NCBI GenBank assembly: GCA_903871865.1 | Contig: CAIQIL010000645.1 | Span: 1 to 5,865 of the forward strand | From: an uncultured Burkholderiales bacterium | GTDB taxonomy: Bacteria > Pseudomonadota > Gammaproteobacteria > Burkholderiales > Burkholderiaceae_C | Length of the DNA stretch: 5,865 bases | Direction: 5' to 3' | Shown: piece after piece, positions 1 to 5,697 of the stretch | How positions within the stretch are numbered: position 1 is the stretch's first letter | Layout: each line of letters starts with the position of its first letter | The notes under the pieces: model-generated | Databases searched by the model: none | Told to the model about the DNA's origin: nothing | What the model saw: only the letters and a program-made list of their open reading frames with translations | Made by a program: the position numbers and the translations under genes

Positions 1-926
1 CCATCGGCGTGTTCGGCATGATTTACGAGTCGCGCCCGAACGTGACGATCGAAGCCGCCTCGCTGGCCATCAAGAGCGGCAACGCCTGCGTGCTGCGCGG
101 TGGCTCCGAGGCCATCCACTCCAACCTGGCGCTGTGGAAGCTGGTGCAAGCCGCCCTGACCGACGCTGGCCTGCCGCCCAACGCCGTGCAGCTGGTGCAG
201 ACCACCGACCGCGCCGCTGTCGGCCAGCTGATCACCATGCCGCAGCACGTGGACGTCATCATCCCGCGCGGCGGCAAGGGCCTGATCGAGCGCATCAGCG
301 CCGAAGCCCGCGTGCCCGTCATCAAGCACCTCGACGGCAACTGCCACACCTACATCGACAGCGAGGTGGACCTGGCCCTGGCCGTGAAGGTCACCGACAA
401 CGCCAAGACGCAGAAGTACAGCCCCTGCAACGCCACCGAATCGCTGCTGGTGCACAGCGCGCAAGCCGCCGCCTTCCTGCCGCTGATCGGCCGCGTGTTC
501 GCCGACAAGGGCGTGGAGATGCGCGCCGATGCCCGCGCCAAGGCCATCCTGGCCGACGTGCCAGGCGCCAAGGTGGTGGACGCCACCGAGCAGGACTGGT
601 TCGAAGAGTACCTCGCCCCGGTCATCGCGGTGAAGGTGGTGGATTCGCTGGACGAGGCCATCGCGCACATCAACCGGTGCGGCTCGCATCACACCGACGC
701 CATCCTGACGACCAACCACCCCCACGGCATGCGTTTCGTGCGCGAGGTGGATTCCAGCAGCGTGATGATCAATGCCTCGACGCGTTTCGCCGACGGCTTC
801 GAGTACGGCCTGGGCGCGGAAATCGGCATCAGCACGGACAAGTTCCATGCGCGCGGCCCGGTGGGCCTGGAGGGCCTGACCTCGCTGAAATACGTGGTGC
901 TGGGCCAAGGTGAAATCCGCAGCTGA
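1..926 (+). CDS. proA: Glutamate-5-semialdehyde dehydrogenase (gamma-glutamyl phosphate reductase), 5' truncated
   Basis: ProA reduces gamma-glutamyl phosphate to glutamate-5-semialdehyde with NADPH in the cytoplasm, the second step of proline synthesis from glutamate. The gene enters from the left edge; the first full codon is at base 3 and the stop is TGA at 924-926, leaving 307 residues. The usual ProA is about 417-430 residues, so roughly 110-120 N-terminal residues lie outside the window. Seen in the sequence: the cofactor-side block [10 protein letters not shown] followed by [11 protein letters not shown] and [11 protein letters not shown]; the [10 protein letters not shown] block; [12 protein letters not shown]; and the catalytic cysteine in [10 protein letters not shown] (Cys codon 426-428). 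Near the C-terminus are [31 protein letters not shown] and [15 protein letters not shown], all typical of ProA rather than other aldehyde dehydrogenases. The GTG at 9 and ATG at 18 are internal codons, not starts. The TSUP gene follows after 12 bases in the same reading frame. Confidence 0.96.
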   Translation, partial: IGVFGMIYESRPNVTIEAASLAIKSGNACVLRGGSEAIHSNLALWKLVQAALTDAGLPPNAVQLVQTTDRAAVGQLITMPQHVDVIIPRGGKGLIERISAEARVPVIKHLDGNCHTYIDSEVDLALAVKVTDNAKTQKYSPCNATESLLVHSAQAAAFLPLIGRVFADKGVEMRADARAKAILADVPGAKVVDATEQDWFEEYLAPVIAVKVVDSLDEAIAHINRCGSHHTDAILTTNHPHGMRFVREVDSSSVMINASTRFADGFEYGLGAEIGISTDKFHARGPVGLEGLTSLKYVVLGQGEIRS

Positions 927-938
927 CCTGCCTGCGCT

Positions 939-1727
939 TTGCTGGAGCTGAACCCCACGAACATCGGCCTGATGCTGCTGGCCTCGGCCAGCGCCGGGCT
1001 GGTGGACGCCATCGTGGGTGGCGGGGGGCTCATCATGGTGCCCTCGCTGTTCGGCCTGTTCCCGAACGCCGTGCCGGCCACGCTGCTGGGCACCAACAAG
1101 GCCGCCTCGGTGTGGGGCACGGGCTGGTCGGCCTGGCAGTACGCGCAACGTGTGCGCCTGCCGTCGGCCCGGTTGTGGGGCGCCATGGTGGCCGCCCTGC
1201 TCGGGGCGCTGCTGGGCGCATGGCTGGCCACCCGGGTGCCTGCGGCGCACTTCCGCCTGGCCCTGCCGCCCGTGCTGGTGGCCGTGTGGGCCTACACCCT
1301 GTGGCGCAAAGACCTGGGCCACGCGCACGCACCGCACCTGTCACACCGGCAGGAAGCGCTGGTGGCCACCGCGCTGGGCGCGGGCATCGGTTTCTACGAC
1401 GGGGTGTTTGGTCCGGGCACCGGCAGCTTCTTCGTGTTCGCGCTGGTGCGCGGCCTGGGCTGGGATTTCCTCCACGCCAGCGCCGCGGCCAAGCGCCTGA
1501 ACTTCGCCACCAACGTGGCCGCGCTGGCCTGGTTCATCCCCCACGGGCACGTGGTGTGGGCTTTGGCACTGCCCATGGCCGTGGCCAATGTGGCCGGCAG
1601 CGCCCTGGGCACGCGCCTGGCGCTGCGCCATGGCGCCGGCTTTGTGCGCGTGGCCTTCCTGGTCGTGGTTGGCGCGCTGATCCTCAAGACGGGCTGGGAC
1701 GCCCGCGCCCACTGGCTGGCGCCTTGA
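939..1727 (+). CDS. TSUP (TauE/SafE, DUF81) family membrane transporter
   Basis: This is a 262-residue hydrophobic inner-membrane protein of the TSUP family. Members have been linked to export of sulfite, sulfoacetate and related organic anions, but the substrate cannot be read from this sequence. The family's internal duplication is visible: the N-half motif GLVDAIVGGGGLIMVP (residues 20-35) and the C-half motif GIGFYDGVFGPGTGSF (residues 149-164). Likely membrane segments lie at about 8-28, 30-41, 78-98, 107-123, 140-170, 190-222 and 235-251. After the proA stop in this frame the only early start candidate other than CTG is TTG at 939; the next ATG (972) would cut into the first membrane helix. 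I therefore chose the TTG, although no clear Shine-Dalgarno precedes it. The 12-base gap suggests cotranscription, and perhaps translational coupling, with proA. No role in proline metabolism is implied. Confidence 0.88.
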   Translation: MLELNPTNIGLMLLASASAGLVDAIVGGGGLIMVPSLFGLFPNAVPATLLGTNKAASVWGTGWSAWQYAQRVRLPSARLWGAMVAALLGALLGAWLATRVPAAHFRLALPPVLVAVWAYTLWRKDLGHAHAPHLSHRQEALVATALGAGIGFYDGVFGPGTGSFFVFALVRGLGWDFLHASAAAKRLNFATNVAALAWFIPHGHVVWALALPMAVANVAGSALGTRLALRHGAGFVRVAFLVVVGALILKTGWDARAHWLAP

Positions 1728-1752
1728 GTTGTCGCCCTGGGCGGATCAACGG

Positions 1753-1773
1753 GTGACTCACCACGTGACTCAC
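1753..1773. repeat. 9-bp direct repeat forming an imperfect hairpin between convergent genes
   Basis: GTGACTCAC occurs at 1753-1761 and again at 1765-1773, separated by CAC. Each copy is nearly its own reverse complement, so the pair can also fold into a 9-position stem with one central C-C mismatch and a three-base loop (1762-1764). It lies between the TSUP stop and the propeller gene, and its right arm contains that gene's stop codon (TCA at 1770-1772). No T-run follows on either strand, so it is not a standard intrinsic terminator. A weak bidirectional transcript-end structure is possible. Confidence 0.4.
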
Positions 1774-2999
1774 TTCGGCGGGTAAGCCATCCAGCCCAGG
1801 CTGTGCGCATGCAGGCTCTGCACGAAGAGCTTGCCATCGGCCTCGGTGGCCGCGGTGGTTTCGGGATAGGCGCCTTGCGGGTCTTGCAGGTCGGCCAAGA
1901 CCTTGCCTTCGTCATCGAACGCGATCAGGTGGCCATAGGCCTTGGGCACAGGCCACAGCGCACGCGGCAGGCGCAGGGTGATGCTGCGCAGCATCGGGTG
2001 CTTGGCCGCGGCATCGATCACCGGGCTGCGTGGCTTGGTCAGGCCCACCCAGATGCGCCCGCCCTCGCCACGTGTGAGGTTGTCCGGGTAGCCAGGCAGG
2101 TTGTCCAGCAAGACCGTGGCCGCACCCTGTTGCATGGCCTGGGCCAGCGTGGGCACGCCGGTGTGGCCCGAGGCGGTGCGCACCAGCGAGAGCTTGGCCA
2201 AATCCAGCTTGAGGATGCGGTAAGTGCCGGTCTCAGACAGCAGCATCTGCTTGCCATCGGCCGTGAAGGCGATGCCGTTGGGGAAGCACAGGCCGTCCAG
2301 CGCCACGCGGGCTTGCAAGGTGACCGGGTCTTGCGCGATGAGCCGGCCGGTGCAGCTGTGCTCCAGGATGTCGAGCACGCTGGCCTCGAAGGTGCCGCCC
2401 AGGTCCTTGGCGCCAAAACGGCGCGTGGCGTCGGTGAGCCACAGGGTGCCGTCGGGGCCCACCTGGATGGCATCGGCGTAACGCACCGGGTCGTTGGGCA
2501 CGGGGTGGGGCACGGTGGCGAGCAGCGTCTCGGTGCGGGCTTCGGCCCCCTGCCCTGTGACGCGCAGCAGGCCTTTCATGGCGTCGGCCACCAACAGGCG
2601 ACCTTGCGCATCCATGTCCAGGCCCAGCGGGCGACCGCCGGTGTTGACGACCACGCTCTGGCGCTCGCCACGGGTGTCCAGGCGCAACACATCGCCATTG
2701 GACAAGCCGCTGTACAACCAGCCGCGGTGCGCGAGGATGTGCTCTGGCCCTTCCTGCCCGGCCCCCAGGGGGATCTGCTGCAGCGGCGTCAGGCGGGTGT
2801 TGGCGACGTGCGCACCGCTGTAGCCCAGGTTGGTGAGCGCGTCCCAGGCCACGGGGGCGATGGGCGTGGGCCAAAACAAGAGGTAGGCCGCGGCTGCCAC
2901 CAGGGGGGTGAACCAGGAAGCCAGCCAGTGGAGCTTGCCTGAAGCGGCTGAGGCTGAAAGTGGGGACGAGGGTGCAGCGGCGCGGGGGAACACAGGCAT
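1770..2999 (-). CDS. Membrane-anchored SMP-30/gluconolactonase/strictosidine synthase-like beta-propeller protein
   Basis: This 409-residue protein resembles the strictosidine synthase-like/APMAP group of six-bladed calcium-dependent propellers, many of which are esterases or lactonases. No substrate can be assigned. A short polar N-terminus is followed by one hydrophobic segment (about residues 25-43, WLASWFTPLVAAAAYLLFWP) that looks like an uncleaved signal anchor, placing the propeller in the periplasm. Family blocks in order: GPEHILAH (84-91) and LYSGLSNGDVLRL (95-107); RPLGLDMDAQGRLLVADAMK (123-142); DAIQVGPDGTLWLTDAT (176-192); CFPNGIAF (238-245) then LLSETGTYRI (253-262); LPGYPDNL (301-308); and GHLIAFDDEGKVL near the end. 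The ATG at 2999-2997 is chosen because GGAG (3010-3007 on the minus strand) lies 7 bases ahead of it and the family's domain begins soon after. The frame stays open upstream to 3227, but that extension has no family character and would cross the Fur box and the neighbouring gene's start. Confidence 0.85.
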   Translation of the reverse strand: MPVFPRAAAPSSPLSASAASGKLHWLASWFTPLVAAAAYLLFWPTPIAPVAWDALTNLGYSGAHVANTRLTPLQQIPLGAGQEGPEHILAHRGWLYSGLSNGDVLRLDTRGERQSVVVNTGGRPLGLDMDAQGRLLVADAMKGLLRVTGQGAEARTETLLATVPHPVPNDPVRYADAIQVGPDGTLWLTDATRRFGAKDLGGTFEASVLDILEHSCTGRLIAQDPVTLQARVALDGLCFPNGIAFTADGKQMLLSETGTYRILKLDLAKLSLVRTASGHTGVPTLAQAMQQGAATVLLDNLPGYPDNLTRGEGGRIWVGLTKPRSPVIDAAAKHPMLRSITLRLPRALWPVPKAYGHLIAFDDEGKVLADLQDPQGAYPETTAATEADGKLFVQSLHAHSLGWMAYPPK

Positions 3000-3006
3000 G
3001 GATGGA

Positions 3007-3010
3007 CTCC
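3007..3010 (-). promoter_or_regulatory. Shine-Dalgarno GGAG of the beta-propeller gene
   Basis: CTCC on the + strand reads GGAG on the coding strand and ends 7 bases before the ATG at 2999. It decides the start in favour of the 409-residue form over the 485-residue open frame. Confidence 0.65.
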
Positions 3011-3032
3011 GTTGAACCGTGAAGTATTCAAC
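3011..3032. repeat. Inverted repeat directly next to the ribosome binding site of the beta-propeller gene
   Basis: GTTGAA (3011-3016) and TTCAAC (3027-3032) are perfect 6-bp inverted arms around a 10-base spacer, 22 bases in all. The lower arm touches the GGAG of the minus-strand propeller gene. As DNA it could be an operator for a dimeric repressor; as RNA it could be a modest hairpin abutting the ribosome binding site. I cannot tell which, and chance remains possible. Confidence 0.35.
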
Positions 3033-3073
3033 AAAGCTGCCCAACTGCCATGGGCACGACCCCGAACAGGGGG

Positions 3074-3096
3074 CCCGATGGCCTGCGCCTATCGGG
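3074..3096. repeat. GC-rich stem-loop in the divergent intergenic region
   Basis: CCCGAT (3074-3079) pairs with ATCGGG (3091-3096). Inside it GGC (3080-3082) pairs with GCC (3087-3089), giving a 9-bp stem with one bulged T (3090) and a four-base loop (3083-3086). It sits 75-97 bases upstream of the propeller gene's ATG, within its probable 5' leader, and just upstream of the promoter proposed for the small + strand gene. No T-run follows on either strand. Confidence 0.4.
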
Positions 3097-3114
3097 GTGA
3101 TGCAGGCGTTTGCC

Positions 3115-3142
3115 TTGCGAAGATCCCGCCCATCAAGATAAT
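3115..3142 (+). promoter_or_regulatory. Candidate sigma-70 promoter of the DUF2061-type gene
   Basis: TTGCGA (3115-3120, four of six matches to TTGACA) is followed after 16 bases by GATAAT (3137-3142, five of six matches to TATAAT). This predicts transcription starting near 3149, with a leader of roughly 38 bases before the ATG at 3187. The -10 lies inside the Fur box, the usual arrangement for iron repression. Confidence 0.5.
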
Positions 3143-3155
3143 GAGAATCATTCTT
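3137..3155. promoter_or_regulatory. Fur box (ferric uptake regulator binding site)
   Basis: The 19 bases GATAATGAGAATCATTCTT match the classical Fur consensus GATAATGATAATCATTATC at 16 of 19 positions and keep the AAT-C-ATT core. It stands in an AT-rich patch within otherwise GC-rich DNA. It overlaps the candidate -10 of the small + strand gene and ends 31 bases before its ATG, so Fur with Fe2+ would be expected to block that promoter. It is also 137 bases upstream of the divergent propeller gene and could affect it, but no convincing minus-strand promoter is visible here. Confidence 0.75.
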
Positions 3156-3174
3156 GATTGAGAAACACCCCAGA

Positions 3175-3180
3175 AAGGAG
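3175..3180 (+). promoter_or_regulatory. Strong Shine-Dalgarno AAGGAG of the DUF2061-type gene
   Basis: AAGGAG lies 6 bases before ATG 3187. It fixes the start there rather than at the in-frame TTG at 3154, which would sit inside the Fur box and ahead of the ribosome binding site. Confidence 0.8.
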
Positions 3181-3186
3181 CGCCCC

Positions 3187-3402
3187 ATGGCCAAGACCGC
3201 AACCTTCGGCGCCCTCCACGTGGGCACGTCCTTCGGGGTGACCTATGCCCTCACGGGCAACCTCGCGGTGGCGGGGGCCGTGACCTTCGTCGAGCCCCTC
3301 GTCAACACCGTCATGCACTACTTCTTCGACACCTACTGGGACCACCCGAGGGTGGCCGCCTGGCGCGCTCACTTCTCGACGAAGGCGCGCTCGATGACGT
3401 AA
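3187..3402 (+). CDS. Small DUF2061-type membrane protein, probably Fur-regulated
   Basis: This 71-residue protein has two closely spaced hydrophobic stretches (about residues 7-22 and 25-47) joined by a short TGN turn, so a helical-hairpin inner-membrane protein is likely. The N-terminal KTATFGALHVGTSFGVTYALTG, then VEPLVNTVMHYFFDTYW, resembles the DUF2061 pattern: Lys-Thr start, TG turn, a Glu plus Asn/Lys in helix two, and an aromatic/His end before a Trp. The function of the family is unknown to me. His11, Glu36, Asn40 and His44 are polar residues in or near the membrane and might bind a metal, which is inference only. The start is set by AAGGAG 6 bases upstream. Its last ten residues (62-71) are encoded in a 34-base antisense overlap with the end of fpr. 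The promoter overlaps a Fur box, so expression should rise when iron is scarce. Confidence 0.85.
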   Translation: MAKTATFGALHVGTSFGVTYALTGNLAVAGAVTFVEPLVNTVMHYFFDTYWDHPRVAAWRAHFSTKARSMT

Positions 3403-4145
3403 TCGCCGGCCTCACCCTGCGAGGGCGAGATCTTGAAGCCACGGGCGTCCAGGATCTTGCACAGGTCGGTCAGCATGGAGGGGCTGCCGCACATCATGGC
3501 GCGGTCGGTGTGCGGGTTCAGGGGCTGCAGCCCCAAGTCGGCGGCCATCTTGCCGTTCTCGATCAGGTCGGTCAGGCGGCCCTGGTTGCGGAACGCTTCG
3601 CGGGTGACCAGCGGGTAGTACAGCAGCTTGTCGCGCACCAGCTCGCCCAGCAGCTCGTGGTCGGGCAGCTCTTGCGAGATGAAGTCGTGGTAGGCCAGCT
3701 CGCTGACCGTGCGCACACCGTGGACCAGCACCACCTTGTCGAATTTCTCGTAGGTGTAGGGGTCCTGGACGATGCTCATGAAGGGCGCCAGGCCCGTGCC
3801 CGTGCCGAACAGGTAGAGGTTGGGCGCGGGCTTGAGGTCATCGACCACCAGCGTGCCAACGGCCTTGCGGCTCACCAGGATCTTGTCGCCCACCTTCAGG
3901 TGCTGCAGGCGCGAAGTCAGCGGGCCGTTCTGCACCTTGATCGACAGGAATTCCAGGTGCTCTTCGTAGTTCGCACTGGCGATGGAGTAGGCGCGCATCA
4001 GCGGCTTGCCATCGACTTCCAGCCCGATCATCACGAAATGGCCGCTGGCAAAGCGCAGCGCCGGATCCCGCGTGGTCTTGAAGCTGAACAGGGTGTCGTT
4101 CCAGTGGTGGACGTAGGTGACGGTTTCTTGGTTGAACGCGGCCAT
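3369..4145 (-). CDS. fpr: Ferredoxin/flavodoxin-NADP+ reductase
   Basis: Fpr is a cytoplasmic FAD enzyme that passes electrons between NADPH and ferredoxin or flavodoxin. In proteobacteria it supports oxidative-stress defence, Fe-S metabolism and iron release from bacterioferritin through its ferredoxin. The 258 residues contain an N-terminal FAD barrel with RAYS at 51-54 (the R-x-Y-S flavin motif) and GPLTSRL (74-80). The C-terminal NADP+ half has GTGTGLAPF (114-122), HGVR, and CGSPSM at 219-224. It ends AFVEK, the short tail found in the bacterial subclass typified by the Azotobacter vinelandii enzyme, instead of the terminal aromatic residue of plant FNR. The start is ATG at 4145-4143: MAAFNQETV matches the usual family N-terminus, and the upstream open extension (to 4373) is low-complexity Pro/Gly-rich and crosses queC. 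No strong Shine-Dalgarno is seen. The 3' end overlaps the DUF2061-type gene by 34 bases, and the 5' side is divergent from queC. Confidence 0.95.
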   Translation of the reverse strand: MAAFNQETVTYVHHWNDTLFSFKTTRDPALRFASGHFVMIGLEVDGKPLMRAYSIASANYEEHLEFLSIKVQNGPLTSRLQHLKVGDKILVSRKAVGTLVVDDLKPAPNLYLFGTGTGLAPFMSIVQDPYTYEKFDKVVLVHGVRTVSELAYHDFISQELPDHELLGELVRDKLLYYPLVTREAFRNQGRLTDLIENGKMAADLGLQPLNPHTDRAMMCGSPSMLTDLCKILDARGFKISPSQGEAGDYVIERAFVEK

Positions 4146-4287
4146 GGTGTCGAAAGCGCCTGGTGTCGGCTCTGGGCTGGGAGGAAACCCTCTATTGTCG
4201 CGCAGAACGGGCGCCCACGGTGCGCAGGGACATGCCCCGGACCGAGGTGGGCCCGGCGGCCCTTGGCCATGGACTATGCTCTGGCCC

Positions 4288-5046
4288 ATGCTTCCGTCTG
4301 TCGCAGCCCCATCCCCCGTGCACCTGGACCCGCGCACCGCCCTGGTGGTGTTTTCGGGCGGGCAGGACTCCACCGCGTGCCTGGCCTGGGCCCTGAGCCG
4401 CTACGCCCGCGTGGAAACCATCGGCTTCGACTACGGCCAGCGCCACAGCGTCGAGCTCGACTGCCGCCCGACCGTTCGCGCAGCGCTGAGTGCGCAATTC
4501 CCGGCGTGGGCGGCCCGCCTGGGCGATGACCACATGCTGGACCTGCGTCTGCTGGGGCAGATTTCCGACACCGCCCTGACCGAGACGCGCGCCATCGAGA
4601 TGCAGGCCAATGGCTTGCCCAACACCTTCGTGCCAGGGCGCAACCTGCTGTTTTTGACCTTCGCCGCGGCCGTGGCCTACCGGCGCGGTGCCTCGGTGCT
4701 GGTCGGCGGCATGTGCGAAACCGATTTCTCCGGCTACCCCGACTGCCGCGACAACACGCTCAAGGCGCTGCAGGTGGCCGTCAGCCTGGGCCTGGACAGC
4801 CCCATGACGGTGGAAACCCCGCTGATGTGGCTGACCAAGGCGCAGACCTGGGCCCTGTCCGAGCAACTCGGCGGCGCGGCCCTCAACGACGTCATCGTCG
4901 AGCACACCCACACCTGCTACCTCGGCGACCGCACGCAGCGCCATGCCTGGGGATACGGCTGCGGCAACTGCCCGGCCTGCGTGCTGCGGCGTGATGGCTT
5001 CGCAGCGTTCAGCCAAACGGTCACAGAAACCGCGGCCAAGCTCTGA
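4288..5046 (+). CDS. queC: 7-cyano-7-deazaguanine (preQ0) synthase
   Basis: QueC converts 7-carboxy-7-deazaguanine to preQ0 using ATP and ammonia, a step in making the tRNA base queuosine. The 252-residue form shows the ATP PP-loop SGGQDST at 23-29, the following [13 protein letters not shown] block, [16 protein letters not shown] (substrate/ATP region), [16 protein letters not shown], and the C-terminal zinc site with Cys210, Cys225, Cys228 and Cys231 (HTC, then GCGNCPAC). Escherichia coli QueC is 231 residues, so this copy has a slightly longer N-terminus before the PP-loop. Two in-frame ATGs, 4276 and 4288, are possible starts; neither has a clear Shine-Dalgarno. I chose 4288 as the one closer to the family length. 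No other queuosine genes are in the window. The gene is divergent from fpr, and lemA begins 41 bases after its stop. Confidence 0.95.
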   Translation: MLPSVAAPSPVHLDPRTALVVFSGGQDSTACLAWALSRYARVETIGFDYGQRHSVELDCRPTVRAALSAQFPAWAARLGDDHMLDLRLLGQISDTALTETRAIEMQANGLPNTFVPGRNLLFLTFAAAVAYRRGASVLVGGMCETDFSGYPDCRDNTLKALQVAVSLGLDSPMTVETPLMWLTKAQTWALSEQLGGAALNDVIVEHTHTCYLGDRTQRHAWGYGCGNCPACVLRRDGFAAFSQTVTETAAKL

Positions 5047-5076
5047 AAAAATAGCCTGCCTGCACAAGAAACCTCC

Positions 5077-5081
5077 GGGAG
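5077..5081 (+). promoter_or_regulatory. Shine-Dalgarno GGGAG supporting a TTG start for lemA
   Basis: GGGAG lies 6 bases before TTG 5088 and 18 bases before the next in-frame ATG at 5100. This spacing favours the TTG. Confidence 0.6.
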
Positions 5082-5087
5082 ACACCT

Positions 5088-5681
5088 TTGGACACCACCA
5101 TGCTGCTGTTGCTGGGCGCCGTCGCCTTCACGGTGGTCTGGGCCACCGGCGCCTACAACCGCCTCGTGCGCCTGCGCAACGACATCGCCAACGCCTTCGC
5201 CCTGATCGACGTGCAGCTCAAGCGCCGTCACGACCTGATCCCCAACCTCGTGGAGGTGGCGCGCAAGTACATGGCGCACGAACGTGACACGCTGGAGCGC
5301 GTCACGGCCGCCCGCGCACAGGCCATGGCCGCCAACGACCTGGCGCGCAGCAAGCCGCTGGAATCGGGTGCCATCAAGAGCCTGACCATGGCCGAATCGT
5401 CGCTGGCCAGCGCGCTGGGCCGCTTCCAGGCCGTGGCCGAGTCCTACCCCGAGCTGAAGGCCGATGCGCAGATGCGCGACCTCTCCGAAGAGCTCACGCA
5501 CACCGAAAACAAGGTGGCGTTCTCGCGCCAGTACTTCAACGACGCCAGCCTCCTCTACAACAACGCCGCCGAGGCTTTCCCCACGCGCATCGTCTCCGGC
5601 CTGTTCGGCTTCAAGCACGCCGCCATGCTGCAATCGACCTCGTCCGAGGCCGAGCGCGAGCCGGTCAAAGTCAGCTTCTGA
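5088..5681 (+). CDS. lemA: LemA family protein
   Basis: This is a 197-residue LemA-family protein: one N-terminal membrane helix (about residues 4-22) and a mostly alpha-helical domain expected outside the cytoplasmic membrane. The molecular function of LemA proteins is not settled. Family marks are clear: YNRLVRLRNDIANAF (23-37), then DVQLKRRHDLIPNLVE (41-56); the helix with YPELKAD (120-126); LTHTENKVAFSRQYFND (136-152), YNNAAEAFP (157-165) and GLFGFK (171-176). Length is normal. The TTG start at 5088 is preferred over ATG 5100 because GGGAG lies 6 bases before it, although the two differ by only four residues. The M48-type protease gene begins 16 bases after the stop, so the two are very probably cotranscribed. 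The 41-base gap after queC leaves open either readthrough from queC or a short own promoter. Confidence 0.94.
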   Translation: MDTTMLLLLGAVAFTVVWATGAYNRLVRLRNDIANAFALIDVQLKRRHDLIPNLVEVARKYMAHERDTLERVTAARAQAMAANDLARSKPLESGAIKSLTMAESSLASALGRFQAVAESYPELKADAQMRDLSEELTHTENKVAFSRQYFNDASLLYNNAAEAFPTRIVSGLFGFKHAAMLQSTSSEAEREPVKVSF

Positions 5682-5697
5682 GCCCTGGACCCTCGCC

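Noticed and set aside
1803..2942. A 379-codon open frame on the + strand, antisense to the beta-propeller gene
   Set aside because: Its product is rich in Gly, His, Gln and Ala with no family pattern, while the opposite strand carries clear propeller motifs. It is the usual mirror frame of GC-rich coding DNA.
3000..3227. N-terminal extension of the beta-propeller protein to a 485-residue form
   Set aside because: The extension crosses the Fur box and the neighbouring start, shows no family character, and the ATG at 2999 has its own GGAG at 7 bases.
4194..4199. GACAAT on the minus strand as a -10 for fpr
   Set aside because: Its position would give a leader of about 42 bases, but there is no acceptable -35 at 16-18 bases, so the call is too weak. 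An 8-bp direct repeat TGGTGTCG (4145-4152 and 4161-4168) nearby is likely chance in such biased sequence.
4275..4280. TATGCT as a -10 giving a leaderless queC transcript from 4288
   Set aside because: The spacing to ATG 4288 is tempting, but no -35 lies at the right distance and four of six matches are common by chance.
4146..4373. N-terminal extension of Fpr to 334 residues
   Set aside because: Pro/Gly/Ala-rich, overlaps queC, and the 258-residue form matches the usual length and N-terminus of the family.
3510..4529. A 339-codon + strand open frame opposite fpr
   Set aside because: It spans fpr and the 5' part of queC out of frame, and its composition is that of a shadow frame.
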